Source of the DNA: Extensimonas soli
GTDB lineage: Bacteria; Pseudomonadota; Gammaproteobacteria; Burkholderiales; Burkholderiaceae_C
Reading direction: 5' to 3'
NCBI RefSeq assembly: GCF_029211265.1
Contig: NZ_JARGEL010000016.1
Location: 1 to 64,000 of the forward strand
DNA length: 64,000 bases
Positions 18,382-26,816 of this stretch are shown here, one piece after another. Both the position numbers and the translations under genes were made by a program. The notes below the pieces were generated by a model. It was not told the DNA's origin, ran no database searches, and worked only from the letters and a program-made list of their open reading frames with translations. Each line of letters starts with the position of its first letter. The stretch's first letter is position 1.

Positions 18382-19131
18382 ATGGAACTGGGTCTGCAAG
18401 GCAAGGTGGCCATCGTCACGGGGTCGGGGCGGGGGATTGGGGCGGAGACGGCGCGGGCGCTGGCTGAGGAAGGGGCGCGCGTGGTGATTACCGACATCGA
18501 CGGCGCGGTCGCGGCCGAGACCTGCGTGGCGCTGCAGCGCGATGGGCTGCAGGCGATTGCGCTGGCCGCGGACGTGACGCGCAGCGCCGACGTGGAGCGG
18601 CTCGTGCAGGCGGCGCTCGAAGCCTTTGGCGGCGTGCACATCCTCGTGAACAACGCAGGCTTTGCGCGCGATGCGCGCATCGTCAAGCTCAGCGAGGCCG
18701 ATTGGGACGCGGTGGTGGACACCATCCTCAAGGGGGCGTTTCTGTGCAGCAAGGCCGTGGTGCCGACCATGGCCGAGCAGCAGTGGGGGCGCATCATCAA
18801 CATTTCTTCGCGCGCGCACCTGGGCAATCCAGGGCAGGCCAATTACTCGGCGGCCAAGGCGGGCATTCTGGGCTTCAGCAGTGCGCTGTCGCTGGAGCTC
18901 GGGCGCAACGGCATCACCGTGAACACCGTCGCGCCGGGCTTCATCGAGACCGACGGCGTGCGCAACTTGCCGCACTACGCCAAGATCAAGGAAAACGCCC
19001 TCGCGCGCACGCCCGTGGGCCGCGTGGGCCAGCCGCGCGACATCGCGAGCGCGGTGTGCTTTCTTGCGAGCGAGCTCGCGGGCTACGTGAGCGGCGCCAC
19101 GCTGCACGTGACGGGCGGGCGCTACGGCTGA
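18382..19131 (+). CDS. Short-chain dehydrogenase/reductase, FabG-like
   Basis: 249 residues with the classical SDR motifs: TGSGRGIG cofactor loop at 13-20, VNNAG, catalytic Ser in INISSRA and YSAAK, and the C-terminal SGATLHVTGG. An NAD(P)H-dependent 3-oxoacyl or 3-hydroxyacyl oxidoreductase is most likely. The Asp-containing ITDIDG after the second strand suggests NAD(H) preference, as inference. ATG 18382 is preferred because AAGGGG precedes it; ATG 18364 would add six residues. An acyl-CoA dehydrogenase and a hotdog thioesterase follow on the same strand. Confidence 0.88.
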   Translation: MELGLQGKVAIVTGSGRGIGAETARALAEEGARVVITDIDGAVAAETCVALQRDGLQAIALAADVTRSADVERLVQAALEAFGGVHILVNNAGFARDARIVKLSEADWDAVVDTILKGAFLCSKAVVPTMAEQQWGRIINISSRAHLGNPGQANYSAAKAGILGFSSALSLELGRNGITVNTVAPGFIETDGVRNLPHYAKIKENALARTPVGRVGQPRDIASAVCFLASELAGYVSGATLHVTGGRYG

Positions 19132-19239
19132 CGGCGCACGGCTGCTGCGTGCCGCGGCTACGGGCACCGACCCTGCGCTGCGGCTTCTTGCGCCGGCTTT
19201 TCCCCTGTTCTCCTTGCCACCCTTCACGGAAGATGCACC

Positions 19240-20388
19240 ATGGACTTCGGCTTTACCCCTGAACAAGACACGCTGCGCGACGCGGTGCGGCGCTTCATGC
19301 GCGAGCGTGTGGCGCCGCGCATCGACGAATGCGAAAAGAAGCGCGAATTTGCCTGGGATTTGCTGCCGCAGCTGCAGCAGTTCGGCTACCTGGGCGGGCT
19401 GCTGCCCGAGTCGGCGGGCGGCTTTGGGCTGCGTTACGTGGACTGGGCGATTTTGATGGAGGAGGCGGGCTACACCTGGCTGTCGCTGCGCGTGATGATG
19501 AATTCGCTCAACATCATCGCCTCGCTGCTGCACCGCCACGGCACGCCCGCGCAGCAGCAGCGCTTTTTGGCGCCGCTGCTCGCGGGCCAGCTGCGCCACT
19601 GGATGGCGATCACCGAGCCCAACCACGGCTCCAACGTGGCCGGCATCGAAACGCGCGCCGAAGACCGCGGCGACCATTACCTCGTCAACGGCGAAAAGCT
19701 CTGGATCACCAACGGCATCCACGGTGACTTTGGCGTGGTCGTGGCGCGCACCTACAGCGCGACCTGCGACGGCGGCATCAGCCTGTTCCTGATCGACCGC
19801 CAGGAGACGCAGTACCAGGCGCGCCGCGCCGACGTGATGTTCATCCGCGCCACGGGCACCTCGCAGCTCAGCTTTCAAGACGCCGTGGTGCCCAAGGCGA
19901 ACCTGCTGGGCAAGGAGGGCGAGGGGCTCAAGTCCATCCTCACGGGGCTGAACTTCGGGCGCCTCAATGTGGCCATGGGCGCGGTGGGCGCGGCGCGCGC
20001 GGCGCTCGACTTGTCCATCGACTACGCCAAGCAGCGCAAGCAGTTCGGGCGCGTGATCGGCAGCTTTCAGCTCGTGCAAAAGCTCATCGTGGACATGATG
20101 GTGCGCTGCGAGGCGGCGCGCGCGCTCGGCTACCGCGCGGCCTGGTCGCTGGACCAGGGCGGGGCGGCGCGCACCGAATGCTCGATCGCCAAGCTCTACG
20201 CCGCCGAGGCCGCGCACGAGGTGGCCAACATGGCGCTGCAGGTGCACGGCGGCACGGGCTACAGCGAAGACTTGCCGATCGAGCGCATCTTCCGCGATAC
20301 GCGCGGCGGGCTGATCCCCGAGGGCACGACCGAGATCCAGACCCTGATCATCGGCCGCGAGGTGCTGGGGATTTCCGCCTTCCATTGA
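19240..20388 (+). CDS. Acyl-CoA dehydrogenase family protein
   Basis: 382 residues, a normal length for the family. It has WMAITEPNHGSN and LWITNGIHGDFGVV in the FAD/substrate region, YAKQRKQFGRVIGSFQLVQ, QVHGGTGYSEDLPIER and IPEGTTEIQTLIIGREVLG at the C-terminus, where the Glu of PEGT is the expected catalytic base. It oxidises an acyl-CoA and passes electrons to ETF. A GGAAG ribosome site lies before the ATG. With its neighbours it suggests a short acyl-CoA catabolic set whose substrate cannot be read from sequence. Confidence 0.9.
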   Translation: MDFGFTPEQDTLRDAVRRFMRERVAPRIDECEKKREFAWDLLPQLQQFGYLGGLLPESAGGFGLRYVDWAILMEEAGYTWLSLRVMMNSLNIIASLLHRHGTPAQQQRFLAPLLAGQLRHWMAITEPNHGSNVAGIETRAEDRGDHYLVNGEKLWITNGIHGDFGVVVARTYSATCDGGISLFLIDRQETQYQARRADVMFIRATGTSQLSFQDAVVPKANLLGKEGEGLKSILTGLNFGRLNVAMGAVGAARAALDLSIDYAKQRKQFGRVIGSFQLVQKLIVDMMVRCEAARALGYRAAWSLDQGGAARTECSIAKLYAAEAAHEVANMALQVHGGTGYSEDLPIERIFRDTRGGLIPEGTTEIQTLIIGREVLGISAFH

Positions 20389-20475
20389 AAGGCGCCATGG
20401 GCATGCGTCTACTTATCCCCTGGCGCTGCTGGGCGCCGCACTGCTCACGGCCCATTTTTTGCCAAAAAGGACTCC

Positions 20476-20928
20476 ATGACCGGCACCTACATCCAAGAAA
20501 AACTCCGCCCCAACCACTGCTTCGGCTGTGGGCTCGACAACCCCTATGGCCTGCAAATCCACAGCTTTTGGGAGGGCGACGAGGTCGTCTGCCGCTGGAC
20601 GCCCAAGCACTACATGACCGGCCCGCCCAACTTCCTCTATGGCGGCATCTCGGCGAGCCTGATCGACTGCCACTCGGTCAACGCCGCCGTCGCCTACGCC
20701 AACCGCCAGGCCGGGCATGAGGAAGCGTTCGACCCCGAGCTTTTCATGGTCACGGGCACGATGACGATCAAGTACCACAAGCCCGTGCCCATGCACGAGG
20801 TGGAGCTGCGCGCGCGCATCGCCAAGGTCGAAGGGCGCAAATACCTGGTGCACACCGACATCCTGAGCAACGGAGAGCGCTGCGTGAGCGGCGAGGTACT
20901 GGCGATACGCATTGCGCGCATGGGGTAA
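20476..20928 (+). CDS. Hotdog-fold thioesterase family protein
   Basis: 150 residues. Near the start it has NHCFGCGLDNPYGLQI, then LYGGISASLIDCHSVNAAVAY, where the glycine-rich turn and Asp belong to the PaaI/4HBT hotdog active site, and TMTIKYHKPVPMHEVELRARI. Such proteins hydrolyse acyl-CoA thioesters. It lies 87 bp after the acyl-CoA dehydrogenase gene. Family assignment is good; the substrate is unknown. Confidence 0.82.
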   Translation: MTGTYIQEKLRPNHCFGCGLDNPYGLQIHSFWEGDEVVCRWTPKHYMTGPPNFLYGGISASLIDCHSVNAAVAYANRQAGHEEAFDPELFMVTGTMTIKYHKPVPMHEVELRARIAKVEGRKYLVHTDILSNGERCVSGEVLAIRIARMG

Positions 20929-21057
20929 AAAAATGCGGCCGTTGTTGGGCGGCGTCGCGGAAAGTTTGATCAAGGTCAAGGTAGATGCGCCTGTGTGTGG
21001 CGGAGGCACAGCGGGAGTTTTGCCACGCAGTTACCTCTGGTTAAACTTGCGGCCATC

Positions 21058-22320
21058 GTGAAAAAGACATTGCCACGCACCTGGGCGTTGCTGGGCCTGA
21101 GCTTGCTCGTGGCCTGCGCGTCGTGGGCGCAGACTTCTGCCGCCGCCAAAGCGCCGCTCGTGATCGCCCATGTCGCGCCCACGAGCGGGCGTTTTGCGCT
21201 GCATGCCGAGGCGGATCGGCGCGGCGCCGAGATGGCGGTCGAGGAGTTCAACGCGCGTGGCGGCGTGCTCGGGCGCGAGGTGGTGCTGGTCGCGCGTGAC
21301 CCCACGCTCGACAAGGCGCGCGCGGCGCAGGTGGCGCAGCAGCTCATCACCGAGGGCAAGGTGGGCTTTTTGCTCGGCGCCATCGATTCGGGCGTGGCCG
21401 CGAGCATGTCCGCGGTCTGCCAGCAGTACGGCGTGCTGTTCATCAACACCAATTCGTCCGCGCCGTCCGAAGCGGTCGAAAACGCGCACCGCAGCAAGTT
21501 CACGTTCGACGCCAACGGCGCCAATTTCAACCGCGCCCTGCTGCAGTACGCGCTGGCGCAGCGCCCGGGCAAGCGCGTCGTGCTGCTGACCGAAGATAAC
21601 GACTGGGGCCGCAGCAACGCCGCCGCCTCGCGCGCCATCGTGGCCGAGTATGGCGGCAGTGTGGTGGGTGAAGTCATGGTGCCGGTGGCGCTGCCCGACC
21701 CGGCGGGCGCGCTGCGGCAGGTCGCGGCCATGGCTGCTGAGGTGGTGGCGGTGAACGTGAGCGGCAGCAACCAGATCCGCCTGTTCGCGCACATCGACCC
21801 CGCAGTGTTCGAGGCGCAGTCCTGGGTCGTCGGCGAGGTCGATTGGGAGGAACTCTACCCCGCGCCCGGCACGCCGCGCCCGCTCTACGGCACCACCTGG
21901 GCCTGGAACCTCGACACGCCGGGCACGGCGCAATTCGTGGCGCGCTACCGCGAACGCTATCGCCACACCCAGCGGCTGCCCTATCCCGGCGACGTGACCC
22001 ACGCCGCCTACCTGGCCACCAAGGCGCTGCTTACGGCCATCGAACGCACCGGCAGCACTGACAACCATGCACTGATCCGTGCGCTTGAGGGCATGCGCTG
22101 GAGCGCGCGCGAGCGCATGCAGCACGACGACGCCTACATGGACCCGCAGAGCCACCACCTGCAGCAGACCATCTACATCGCCACCTGGAAGCCGCGCCCC
22201 GACCGGCCCGAGTTGAGCCAGGTGATCCTCGGCCACCTGCCGCCCGCGCAGGTGCGTTACGCGCCCGAAGGCGGGGCGCGGCTCGAACCCCTGGCTGGCA
22301 TGCCGCACTATGCGCCTTGA
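21058..22320 (+). CDS. Solitary ABC-type periplasmic substrate-binding protein (amino-acid/amide class)
   Basis: 420 residues starting at GTG: signal peptide VKKTLPRTWALLGLSLLVACASWA, then VIAHVAPTSGRFALHAEADRRGAEMAVEEFN, the Peripla_BP_6 (LivJ-like) fold. Later segments are VVLLTEDNDWGRSNAAASR and VAVNVSGSNQIRLFAHID. A GTG 21 codons upstream is possible but would bury the signal peptide. TTGCCA-N16-TAAACT sits just upstream, with the -10 only 10 nt from the start. No permease or ATPase gene is nearby; a GGDEF/EAL gene follows 15 bp later, so it may sense a ligand for that enzyme rather than feed a transporter. Confidence 0.83.
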   Translation: MKKTLPRTWALLGLSLLVACASWAQTSAAAKAPLVIAHVAPTSGRFALHAEADRRGAEMAVEEFNARGGVLGREVVLVARDPTLDKARAAQVAQQLITEGKVGFLLGAIDSGVAASMSAVCQQYGVLFINTNSSAPSEAVENAHRSKFTFDANGANFNRALLQYALAQRPGKRVVLLTEDNDWGRSNAAASRAIVAEYGGSVVGEVMVPVALPDPAGALRQVAAMAAEVVAVNVSGSNQIRLFAHIDPAVFEAQSWVVGEVDWEELYPAPGTPRPLYGTTWAWNLDTPGTAQFVARYRERYRHTQRLPYPGDVTHAAYLATKALLTAIERTGSTDNHALIRALEGMRWSARERMQHDDAYMDPQSHHLQQTIYIATWKPRPDRPELSQVILGHLPPAQVRYAPEGGARLEPLAGMPHYAP

Positions 22321-22335
22321 ACAGCAAATCGCACC

Positions 22336-24798
22336 ATGAAAAAAATTCGCCTTGGCCTGATCGGTCGCATCGCGCTCGTGGTAGTGGCGATCGAAGTGCT
22401 GGCCTTCGGTGCGCTCGGCTGGTTCTATATCGACCGCTTCAGCCACTCGATTGCCGAGCGCACCTATACGCGCCTACACCAGATCGGGCACATGATCGCG
22501 GCCGAAGAGCTGTCCATCAGTTCCGTCCCAAGGGCTTCGATCATGTCTGACCTGGTGGGTCTGCCGTATCTCGAAGGTATGGTGATCGGCGGCAATGGCC
22601 GCGTCATCGTGGCGAGCAACCCGGCGCAGCTCGGGCGCCTGGCCGTGCAGTTGCCGGGCTTCGAGGCTGCGTGGCTGGCGCCGGATGCGCCCGAGGATCG
22701 CTTCGTCACGCATGGCGATGCGCTCACCTTTGTGCTGCGTCCGCGCAGCGCCGCCGATACCGCGCCCATCTACACCACGGTGCTCACGGTGAGCACCGCG
22801 CCGCTCGCGGCCACGCAACGCGCCATCGCCTGGGGCGGGCTGGTGGGCTCGCTGATGTTCATCGTGCTCACCTCCGCAGGCATCGTGCTGTTTGCGCAGC
22901 GGCTGATCACGCGGCGCGTTGCGCTGTCGCTGCAGGTGCTGGAGCGCGTCGAGCAGGGCGAGCTCGATGCGCGCATACCCGTCACGGCCGAGGACGAGCT
23001 CGGGCTGCTGCAGCGCGGCGTGAACGCGATGACGGACCAGCTCGCCCGCCTGCTCGTGCAGCAGCAGCGGCATGCCGAAGCGCTGCGCGCGCAGAAAGAA
23101 CTGCTCGCTTCCGTGATCGACAACGCGCCGATCCGCGTGTTCTGGAAAGACCGCGACTCGCGCATCATGGGTTGCAACCCCCGGTTCGCGCACGATGCCG
23201 GCGCGTCCGCGCCCGAGGAGCTGGTGGGCAAGACCGATGATGAGATGCCCTGGCGCGCCCAGGCCGACGCCTACCGTGCCGACGATCAGCGGGTCATGAT
23301 CAGCGGCCAGCCCAAGCTCGACTACGAAGAACCACAGACCACGCCCGAGGGCCGCACCATCTGGCTCAGCACCTCCAAGGTGCCGCTGCGCGACGCTGCA
23401 GGCCAGGTCTCGGGCGTGCTGGGCATTTACGCCGACATCACCGAGCGCAAGCAGGCACAGGAGCAGGTCCACCGGCTCGCCTATTTCGACGCCCTGACGG
23501 GCCTGCCCAACCGCACGCAGCTGCTCGAGCGCCTGCGCCAGACCATGGCGTGCTGCAGCGGCAGCGCCTGCGACAGCGGCTTTTGCGGCGCGCTGCTGTT
23601 CATCGACCTCGACGACTTCAAGGCCATCAACGAAACCGCCGGGCACGACATGGGCGACATGCTGCTGCAGCACGCGGCGCAGCGCCTGCGCGCCGCCGTG
23701 CGTCCCGAGGACGTGGTGGCGCGCGGAGGCGGCGATGAATTCATGGTGCTGTTGCCCCTGCAGGCCGCGAGCCAAGCGGCGGTCGTGCAGCTCGTCGAAA
23801 CCGTGGGTGCGCACATGCTCGAAGCCCTGGGCCAGAACTACCGCCTCGACGGCATGGTCTTTCGCTGCACCGCGAGCATAGGCGCCACGCTGCTGCATGG
23901 GCGCGGCACGTCGGTCGAAGAGCTGCTCAAGCAGGCCGACGTGGCCCTGTACCAGGCCAAGGACGCCGGGCGCAATGCGCTGCGTTTTTTCGACGCCGAG
24001 ATGGCCAGCGCCGTGCGCGCGCGTGTGGCGCTCGAAAAAGACCTGCGCGATGCCCTGCCGCAGGGCCAGCTCTTGCTGCACTACCAGCTGCAGGTCGATG
24101 GCGCCGGGCGCGCCACGGGCGCCGAGGTGCTGCTGCGCTGGCAGCACCCGCAGCGCGGCATGGTCTCGCCCGCCGCCTTCATCCCGCTGGCCGAAACAAC
24201 GGGCCTGATCCTGCCCATAGGCCAGTGGGTGCTGCGCGCTGCCTGCACGCAACTCGCCGCGTGGGCCGGACGGCCCGAAACGGCACAGCTCAAGCTCGCG
24301 GTCAACCTCAGCGCGCAGCAGCTGCGCCAGGCAGACTTTGTCGCGCAGGTGCTGCAGGTGCTCGATGAAACGGGGGCGAATCCGCAGCGCCTCAAGCTCG
24401 AGCTCACCGAGAGCATGCTGGTGACCAACGTCGAGGACGCGATCGAAAAAATGCAGGCCCTCAAGGCGCGCGGCGTGCGCTTTGCACTCGACGACTTCGG
24501 CACCGGTTATTCCTCGCTCGCCTACCTGCGGCGCCTGCCGCTGGATCAGCTCAAGATCGACCAATCCTTCGTGCACGACGTGCTCAGCGACCCCAGCGCC
24601 GCCGCGCTCGCGCAGTCCATCGTCGCCCTGGCGCAGACCATGGGCCTGGGCGTGATCGCCGAGGGCGTGGAGACCGCAGAGCAGCGCGAGTTTCTGGCCC
24701 GCGTGGGCTGCCACGCCTACCAGGGCTACCACTTCGGCCGCCCCGTGCCGCTGGCGGAGTTCGAGGCGCAAACACGGGCGCTGCGTGCGGTGGGCTGA
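22336..24798 (+). CDS. Membrane GGDEF/EAL protein with HAMP and PAS domains
   Basis: 820 residues. TM1 is about residues 8-30, a periplasmic region runs to about 160, TM2 is near GGLVGSLMFIVLTSAGIVLF, then HAMP (ITRRVALSLQVLERVEQGEL), PAS (SVIDNAPIRVFWKDRDSRIM), GGDEF and EAL. The diguanylate cyclase site RGGGDEF is intact and RPED five residues before GGDEF is a textbook inhibitory I-site. The EAL signature is EVL, while NLSAQQ, ELTES, DDFGTGYSS, KIDQSF and AEGVET are kept, so phosphodiesterase activity is plausible. The periplasmic domain and the adjoining binding-protein gene suggest ligand-controlled c-di-GMP turnover. Confidence 0.93.
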   Translation: MKKIRLGLIGRIALVVVAIEVLAFGALGWFYIDRFSHSIAERTYTRLHQIGHMIAAEELSISSVPRASIMSDLVGLPYLEGMVIGGNGRVIVASNPAQLGRLAVQLPGFEAAWLAPDAPEDRFVTHGDALTFVLRPRSAADTAPIYTTVLTVSTAPLAATQRAIAWGGLVGSLMFIVLTSAGIVLFAQRLITRRVALSLQVLERVEQGELDARIPVTAEDELGLLQRGVNAMTDQLARLLVQQQRHAEALRAQKELLASVIDNAPIRVFWKDRDSRIMGCNPRFAHDAGASAPEELVGKTDDEMPWRAQADAYRADDQRVMISGQPKLDYEEPQTTPEGRTIWLSTSKVPLRDAAGQVSGVLGIYADITERKQAQEQVHRLAYFDALTGLPNRTQLLERLRQTMACCSGSACDSGFCGALLFIDLDDFKAINETAGHDMGDMLLQHAAQRLRAAVRPEDVVARGGGDEFMVLLPLQAASQAAVVQLVETVGAHMLEALGQNYRLDGMVFRCTASIGATLLHGRGTSVEELLKQADVALYQAKDAGRNALRFFDAEMASAVRARVALEKDLRDALPQGQLLLHYQLQVDGAGRATGAEVLLRWQHPQRGMVSPAAFIPLAETTGLILPIGQWVLRAACTQLAAWAGRPETAQLKLAVNLSAQQLRQADFVAQVLQVLDETGANPQRLKLELTESMLVTNVEDAIEKMQALKARGVRFALDDFGTGYSSLAYLRRLPLDQLKIDQSFVHDVLSDPSAAALAQSIVALAQTMGLGVIAEGVETAEQREFLARVGCHAYQGYHFGRPVPLAEFEAQTRALRAVG

Positions 24799-24830
24799 GA
24801 AACACGCGCCGCTTCGCAATCTGTCCCCTC

Positions 24831-25395
24831 ATGAACCAAAACCTTGCCCTGCTGGCGCTGTGCCAGGGTCTTTTTCTGACCAACAACGTCGTCTTCATCG
24901 CCATCAACGGGCTCGTGGGGCTGCAGCTTGCGCCGCAGGGCTGGATGGCCACGCTGCCGGTGATGGGCTACGTGGTCGGCGGCGCGCTTTCGACCGCGCT
25001 GGTGGCACGCAGCCAGGCGTTGTGGGGGCGCAAGGTTTCGTTCCAGGCCGGGCTGCTGGTGGCGCTGCTGTCGGCGCTGCTGTGCGCCTGGGCGGCGGTG
25101 GGCCGGCATTTCTGGCTGCTGTGCGCGGCCACCGTGGTGGCGGGGTACTACAACGCCAATGCGCAGCTGTACCGCTTTGCCGCGGTGGAGCTGGCGCCGC
25201 CGCACGCGCGCGAGCGTGCCGTCTCGCTCGTGCTCGCGGGCGGCCTGATCGGCGCCGTGGCCGGGCCCTACCTGGCGCGCGTCACGCGCACGCTGTTTGC
25301 CGTGCCGTTTGCGGGCGCGTACCTGGCGCTGGTCGGCGTGGCGCTGCTGTCCATGGCCTGCATGGCGGGCATACGCTTTCCTGCGGCTGCACAGA
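24831..25395 (+). pseudogene. MFS transporter, N-terminal half (truncated)
   Basis: The first about 188 residues form six hydrophobic segments with MFS features (NNVVFIAINGLVGLQL; LVLAGGLIGAVAGPYLARV). After IRFPAAAQ the sequence turns non-homologous and the frame runs into brnA on the other strand. A likely leftover of the 3' end is at 26024-26125 in a different frame (residues LILCAGLVALLGLLWLGTRP then a stop). Normal length would be about 390 residues, so the second half has largely been lost and replaced by the brnT-brnA segment. The breakpoint is approximate. Confidence 0.72.
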
Positions 25396-25413
25396 CCAGT
25401 TTGTTGCCGCTGC

Positions 25414-25734
25414 TCATTTGGCGCGCGCCTTGTGCGCCTCAACGTAGGAGCGCAAAACAGCATTCATGCGCGACTGATACCGTTTGCCGGTGTGCTTGAA
25501 GAACTCCAACACTTCGGCATCAATGCGCAACGTAATTTGCTTCTTGGTGTGGGGCAACTGATCTGCCGCTTTCATCCAGACGGCGTCAGCTAGGCCAGGT
25601 GCGTCGGTGTAGTCGATCTGCTCATCCGGCATCGAGGCCACGGCATCCAGTCTGGCCTTCTGCTCGGCGCTCAAGACGGGCGGCTTTTTCAGGTCAAGAG
25701 TTCGCTTCACGATACTGCTTTCTTTCGTCGGCAT
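25414..25734 (-). CDS. brnA: BrnA antitoxin
   Basis: 106 residues. The C-terminal half, KKQITLRIDAEVLEFFKHTG then YQSRMNAVLRSYVEAHK, is the ribbon-helix-helix DNA-binding domain of BrnA. The N-terminal part wraps the toxin in known complexes. It overlaps brnT by 41 bp and lies downstream of it, the usual toxin-first order of this type II system. BrnA with BrnT normally represses the pair's own promoter. Confidence 0.88.
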   Translation of the reverse strand: MPTKESSIVKRTLDLKKPPVLSAEQKARLDAVASMPDEQIDYTDAPGLADAVWMKAADQLPHTKKQITLRIDAEVLEFFKHTGKRYQSRMNAVLRSYVEAHKARAK

Positions 25735-25972
25735 TGGCTTTCCTCGCAGAGATAAGGCGGATGCTGTCCTCGTGTCGAACCGTGTAGACCACATACAGGA
25801 CAGCGGAGTAAGCAAGGCCAATCGTGGCCCAGCGATCCTCCCCGTAGTCCTCGCGTCCGTCGTAGGCTTCAACCCGCCCGGTGTCGTAAAAAACAAGCTC
25901 GGCATCCTCGAAGGAAACGCCGTGTTTTTTCAGATTTCGTGCCGCTTTGTCGGCATCCCATTCAAGTTTCAT
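25694..25972 (-). CDS. brnT: BrnT toxin, RelE-fold ribonuclease
   Basis: 92 residues starting MKLEWDADKAARNLKKHGVSFEDA, the standard BrnT opening, then RWATIGLAYSAVLYVVYT and IRLISARKANADERKQY. The conserved Arg and basic C-terminal segment of the RNase are present. TACAAT is 9 nt before the ATG without a ribosome site, so the mRNA may be leaderless. The pair sits inside the remains of an MFS gene. Confidence 0.9.
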   Translation of the reverse strand: MKLEWDADKAARNLKKHGVSFEDAELVFYDTGRVEAYDGREDYGEDRWATIGLAYSAVLYVVYTVRHEDSIRLISARKANADERKQYREANS

Positions 25973-25983
25973 CGCGGCTTTAT

Positions 25984-26003
25984 TGTAGTTTCGTTGTGTA
26001 GTT
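25984..26003. promoter_or_regulatory. Direct repeats upstream of brnT
   Basis: TGTAGTT occurs twice (25984-25990 and 25997-26003), a 13-bp period, overlapping and upstream of the TACAAT -10 of brnT (25982-25987, minus strand). This is a plausible operator for BrnA autorepression. Confidence 0.4.
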
Positions 26004-26121
26004 ACGGAAAGCCTCGGCGACCCATGCCGTGCGAGTTGCCGCGCTTGATCTTGTGCGCCGGGCTCGTGGCGCTGCTGGGCCTGCTTTGGCTGGGCACGCG
26101 CCCGCGGATGCTTGCGAAACA

Positions 26122-26138
26122 GTAGCTGCTTGTGCTTG
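26122..26138 (-). repeat. Dispersed 17-mer, copy 2
   Basis: GTAGCTGCTTGTGCTTG, the reverse-complement form with two mismatches, directly at the stop codon of the MFS 3' remnant. Confidence 0.5.
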
Positions 26139-26282
26139 CTTTATCTTGGTAAATGGCCATTTTTGCTGCTACCAAGCGATAGGCACCTTCGCTGCATTGC
26201 CCATGCGCCGCAGCCACCCGAGCCCCTGCGAGGTGTCACCCGCGGGGCGGTATTCGCAGCCTATCCAGCCGTCCCAGCCTAG

Positions 26283-26440
26283 TGTAGTGTTTGATGCTTG
26301 ATGCGACAAATAAAACCGATGGTTTTTTGGTCTGGGCAAGGCGCAAACCGCAGCGATACCGGGTGGTATCGCGAGGATTTGCAACGCGGCCCGGGCCGAA
26401 AAGACGCGGTTTTATGTCGCAGATAGCGTCGAACACTACA
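26283..26440. mobile_element. MITE-like element A, 158 bp, flanked by CTAG
   Basis: Bounded by CTAG on both sides (26279-26282 and 26441-26444), with terminal inverted repeats TGTAGTGTTTGATGC and TGTAGTGTTCGACGC (13 of 15 match). Subterminal arms continue the pairing (GCGACAAATAAAACCG against CGGTTTTATGTCGC), and a central GCGATACC-GGGT-GGTATCGC hairpin is present. No coding capacity. A CTAG duplication matches the YTAR target of IS5-group elements, so mobilisation by such a transposase is inferred. Confidence 0.72.
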
Positions 26441-26444
26441 CTAG

Positions 26445-26521
26445 CAGCCTGTCGGACTTTGGAATCGTCGGCTGCGAATGCGCCGCAGCGGCCCATTTTT
26501 CACCGTCTTCTTGCCCCATAG
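26445..26521. mobile_element. MITE-like element B, truncated copy (77 bp)
   Basis: Matches the first 77 bp of the complete copy in mpl (53117-53193) with three mismatches (terminal base, one T/C in the middle, one in a T-run). It directly abuts the CTAG of element A and breaks off at the internal hairpin, next to hyi sequence. The break suggests deletion or a recombination event after insertion. Confidence 0.8.
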
Positions 26522-26816
26522 CAACAGCACGAGCTGCAAGTCATGTGCCGCCAGCTGCGCGGCCAGCGCGCTCGCCTCGAAGGCGTAGGGAAACTGGCAC
26601 TCCACCGCCGTGAAGCCGTCGCGCGCGGCGGCGGCAAAGCGCTCGAGAAAGGGCAGCTCGGCGTACATCAGGCTCAGATTGGCGGCAAAGCGGGGCATGG
26701 GGCAGGCCTCGTGATCGGGGAAAACCAGGGGAATGGGCACGCGCAGGGGCGTTGGCCCATGGGCTTGACTATGATCGTTGCACCGACCCGCACCAGCCAC
26801 CCACCGGAGCCAAGCC

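Larger units (their letters stand above)
26169..26698 (-). pseudogene. hyi: Hydroxypyruvate isomerase gene (hyi), two ends with inserts
   Basis: The 5' end (26698-26523) encodes [20 protein letters not shown] through [10 protein letters not shown], the N-terminus of Hyi-type TIM-barrel isomerases. The 3' end (26278-26169) encodes [20 protein letters not shown] and [17 protein letters not shown], the family C-terminus. About 165 central codons are missing, and the gap holds two small mobile elements. The gene cannot make an active enzyme. It would have converted hydroxypyruvate to tartronate semialdehyde. Confidence 0.85.

Noticed and set aside
18271-20385. 704-codon minus-strand frame opposite the SDR and acyl-CoA dehydrogenase genes
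   Set aside because: Shadow frame produced by GC-rich codon bias; both plus-strand genes have full motif sets.
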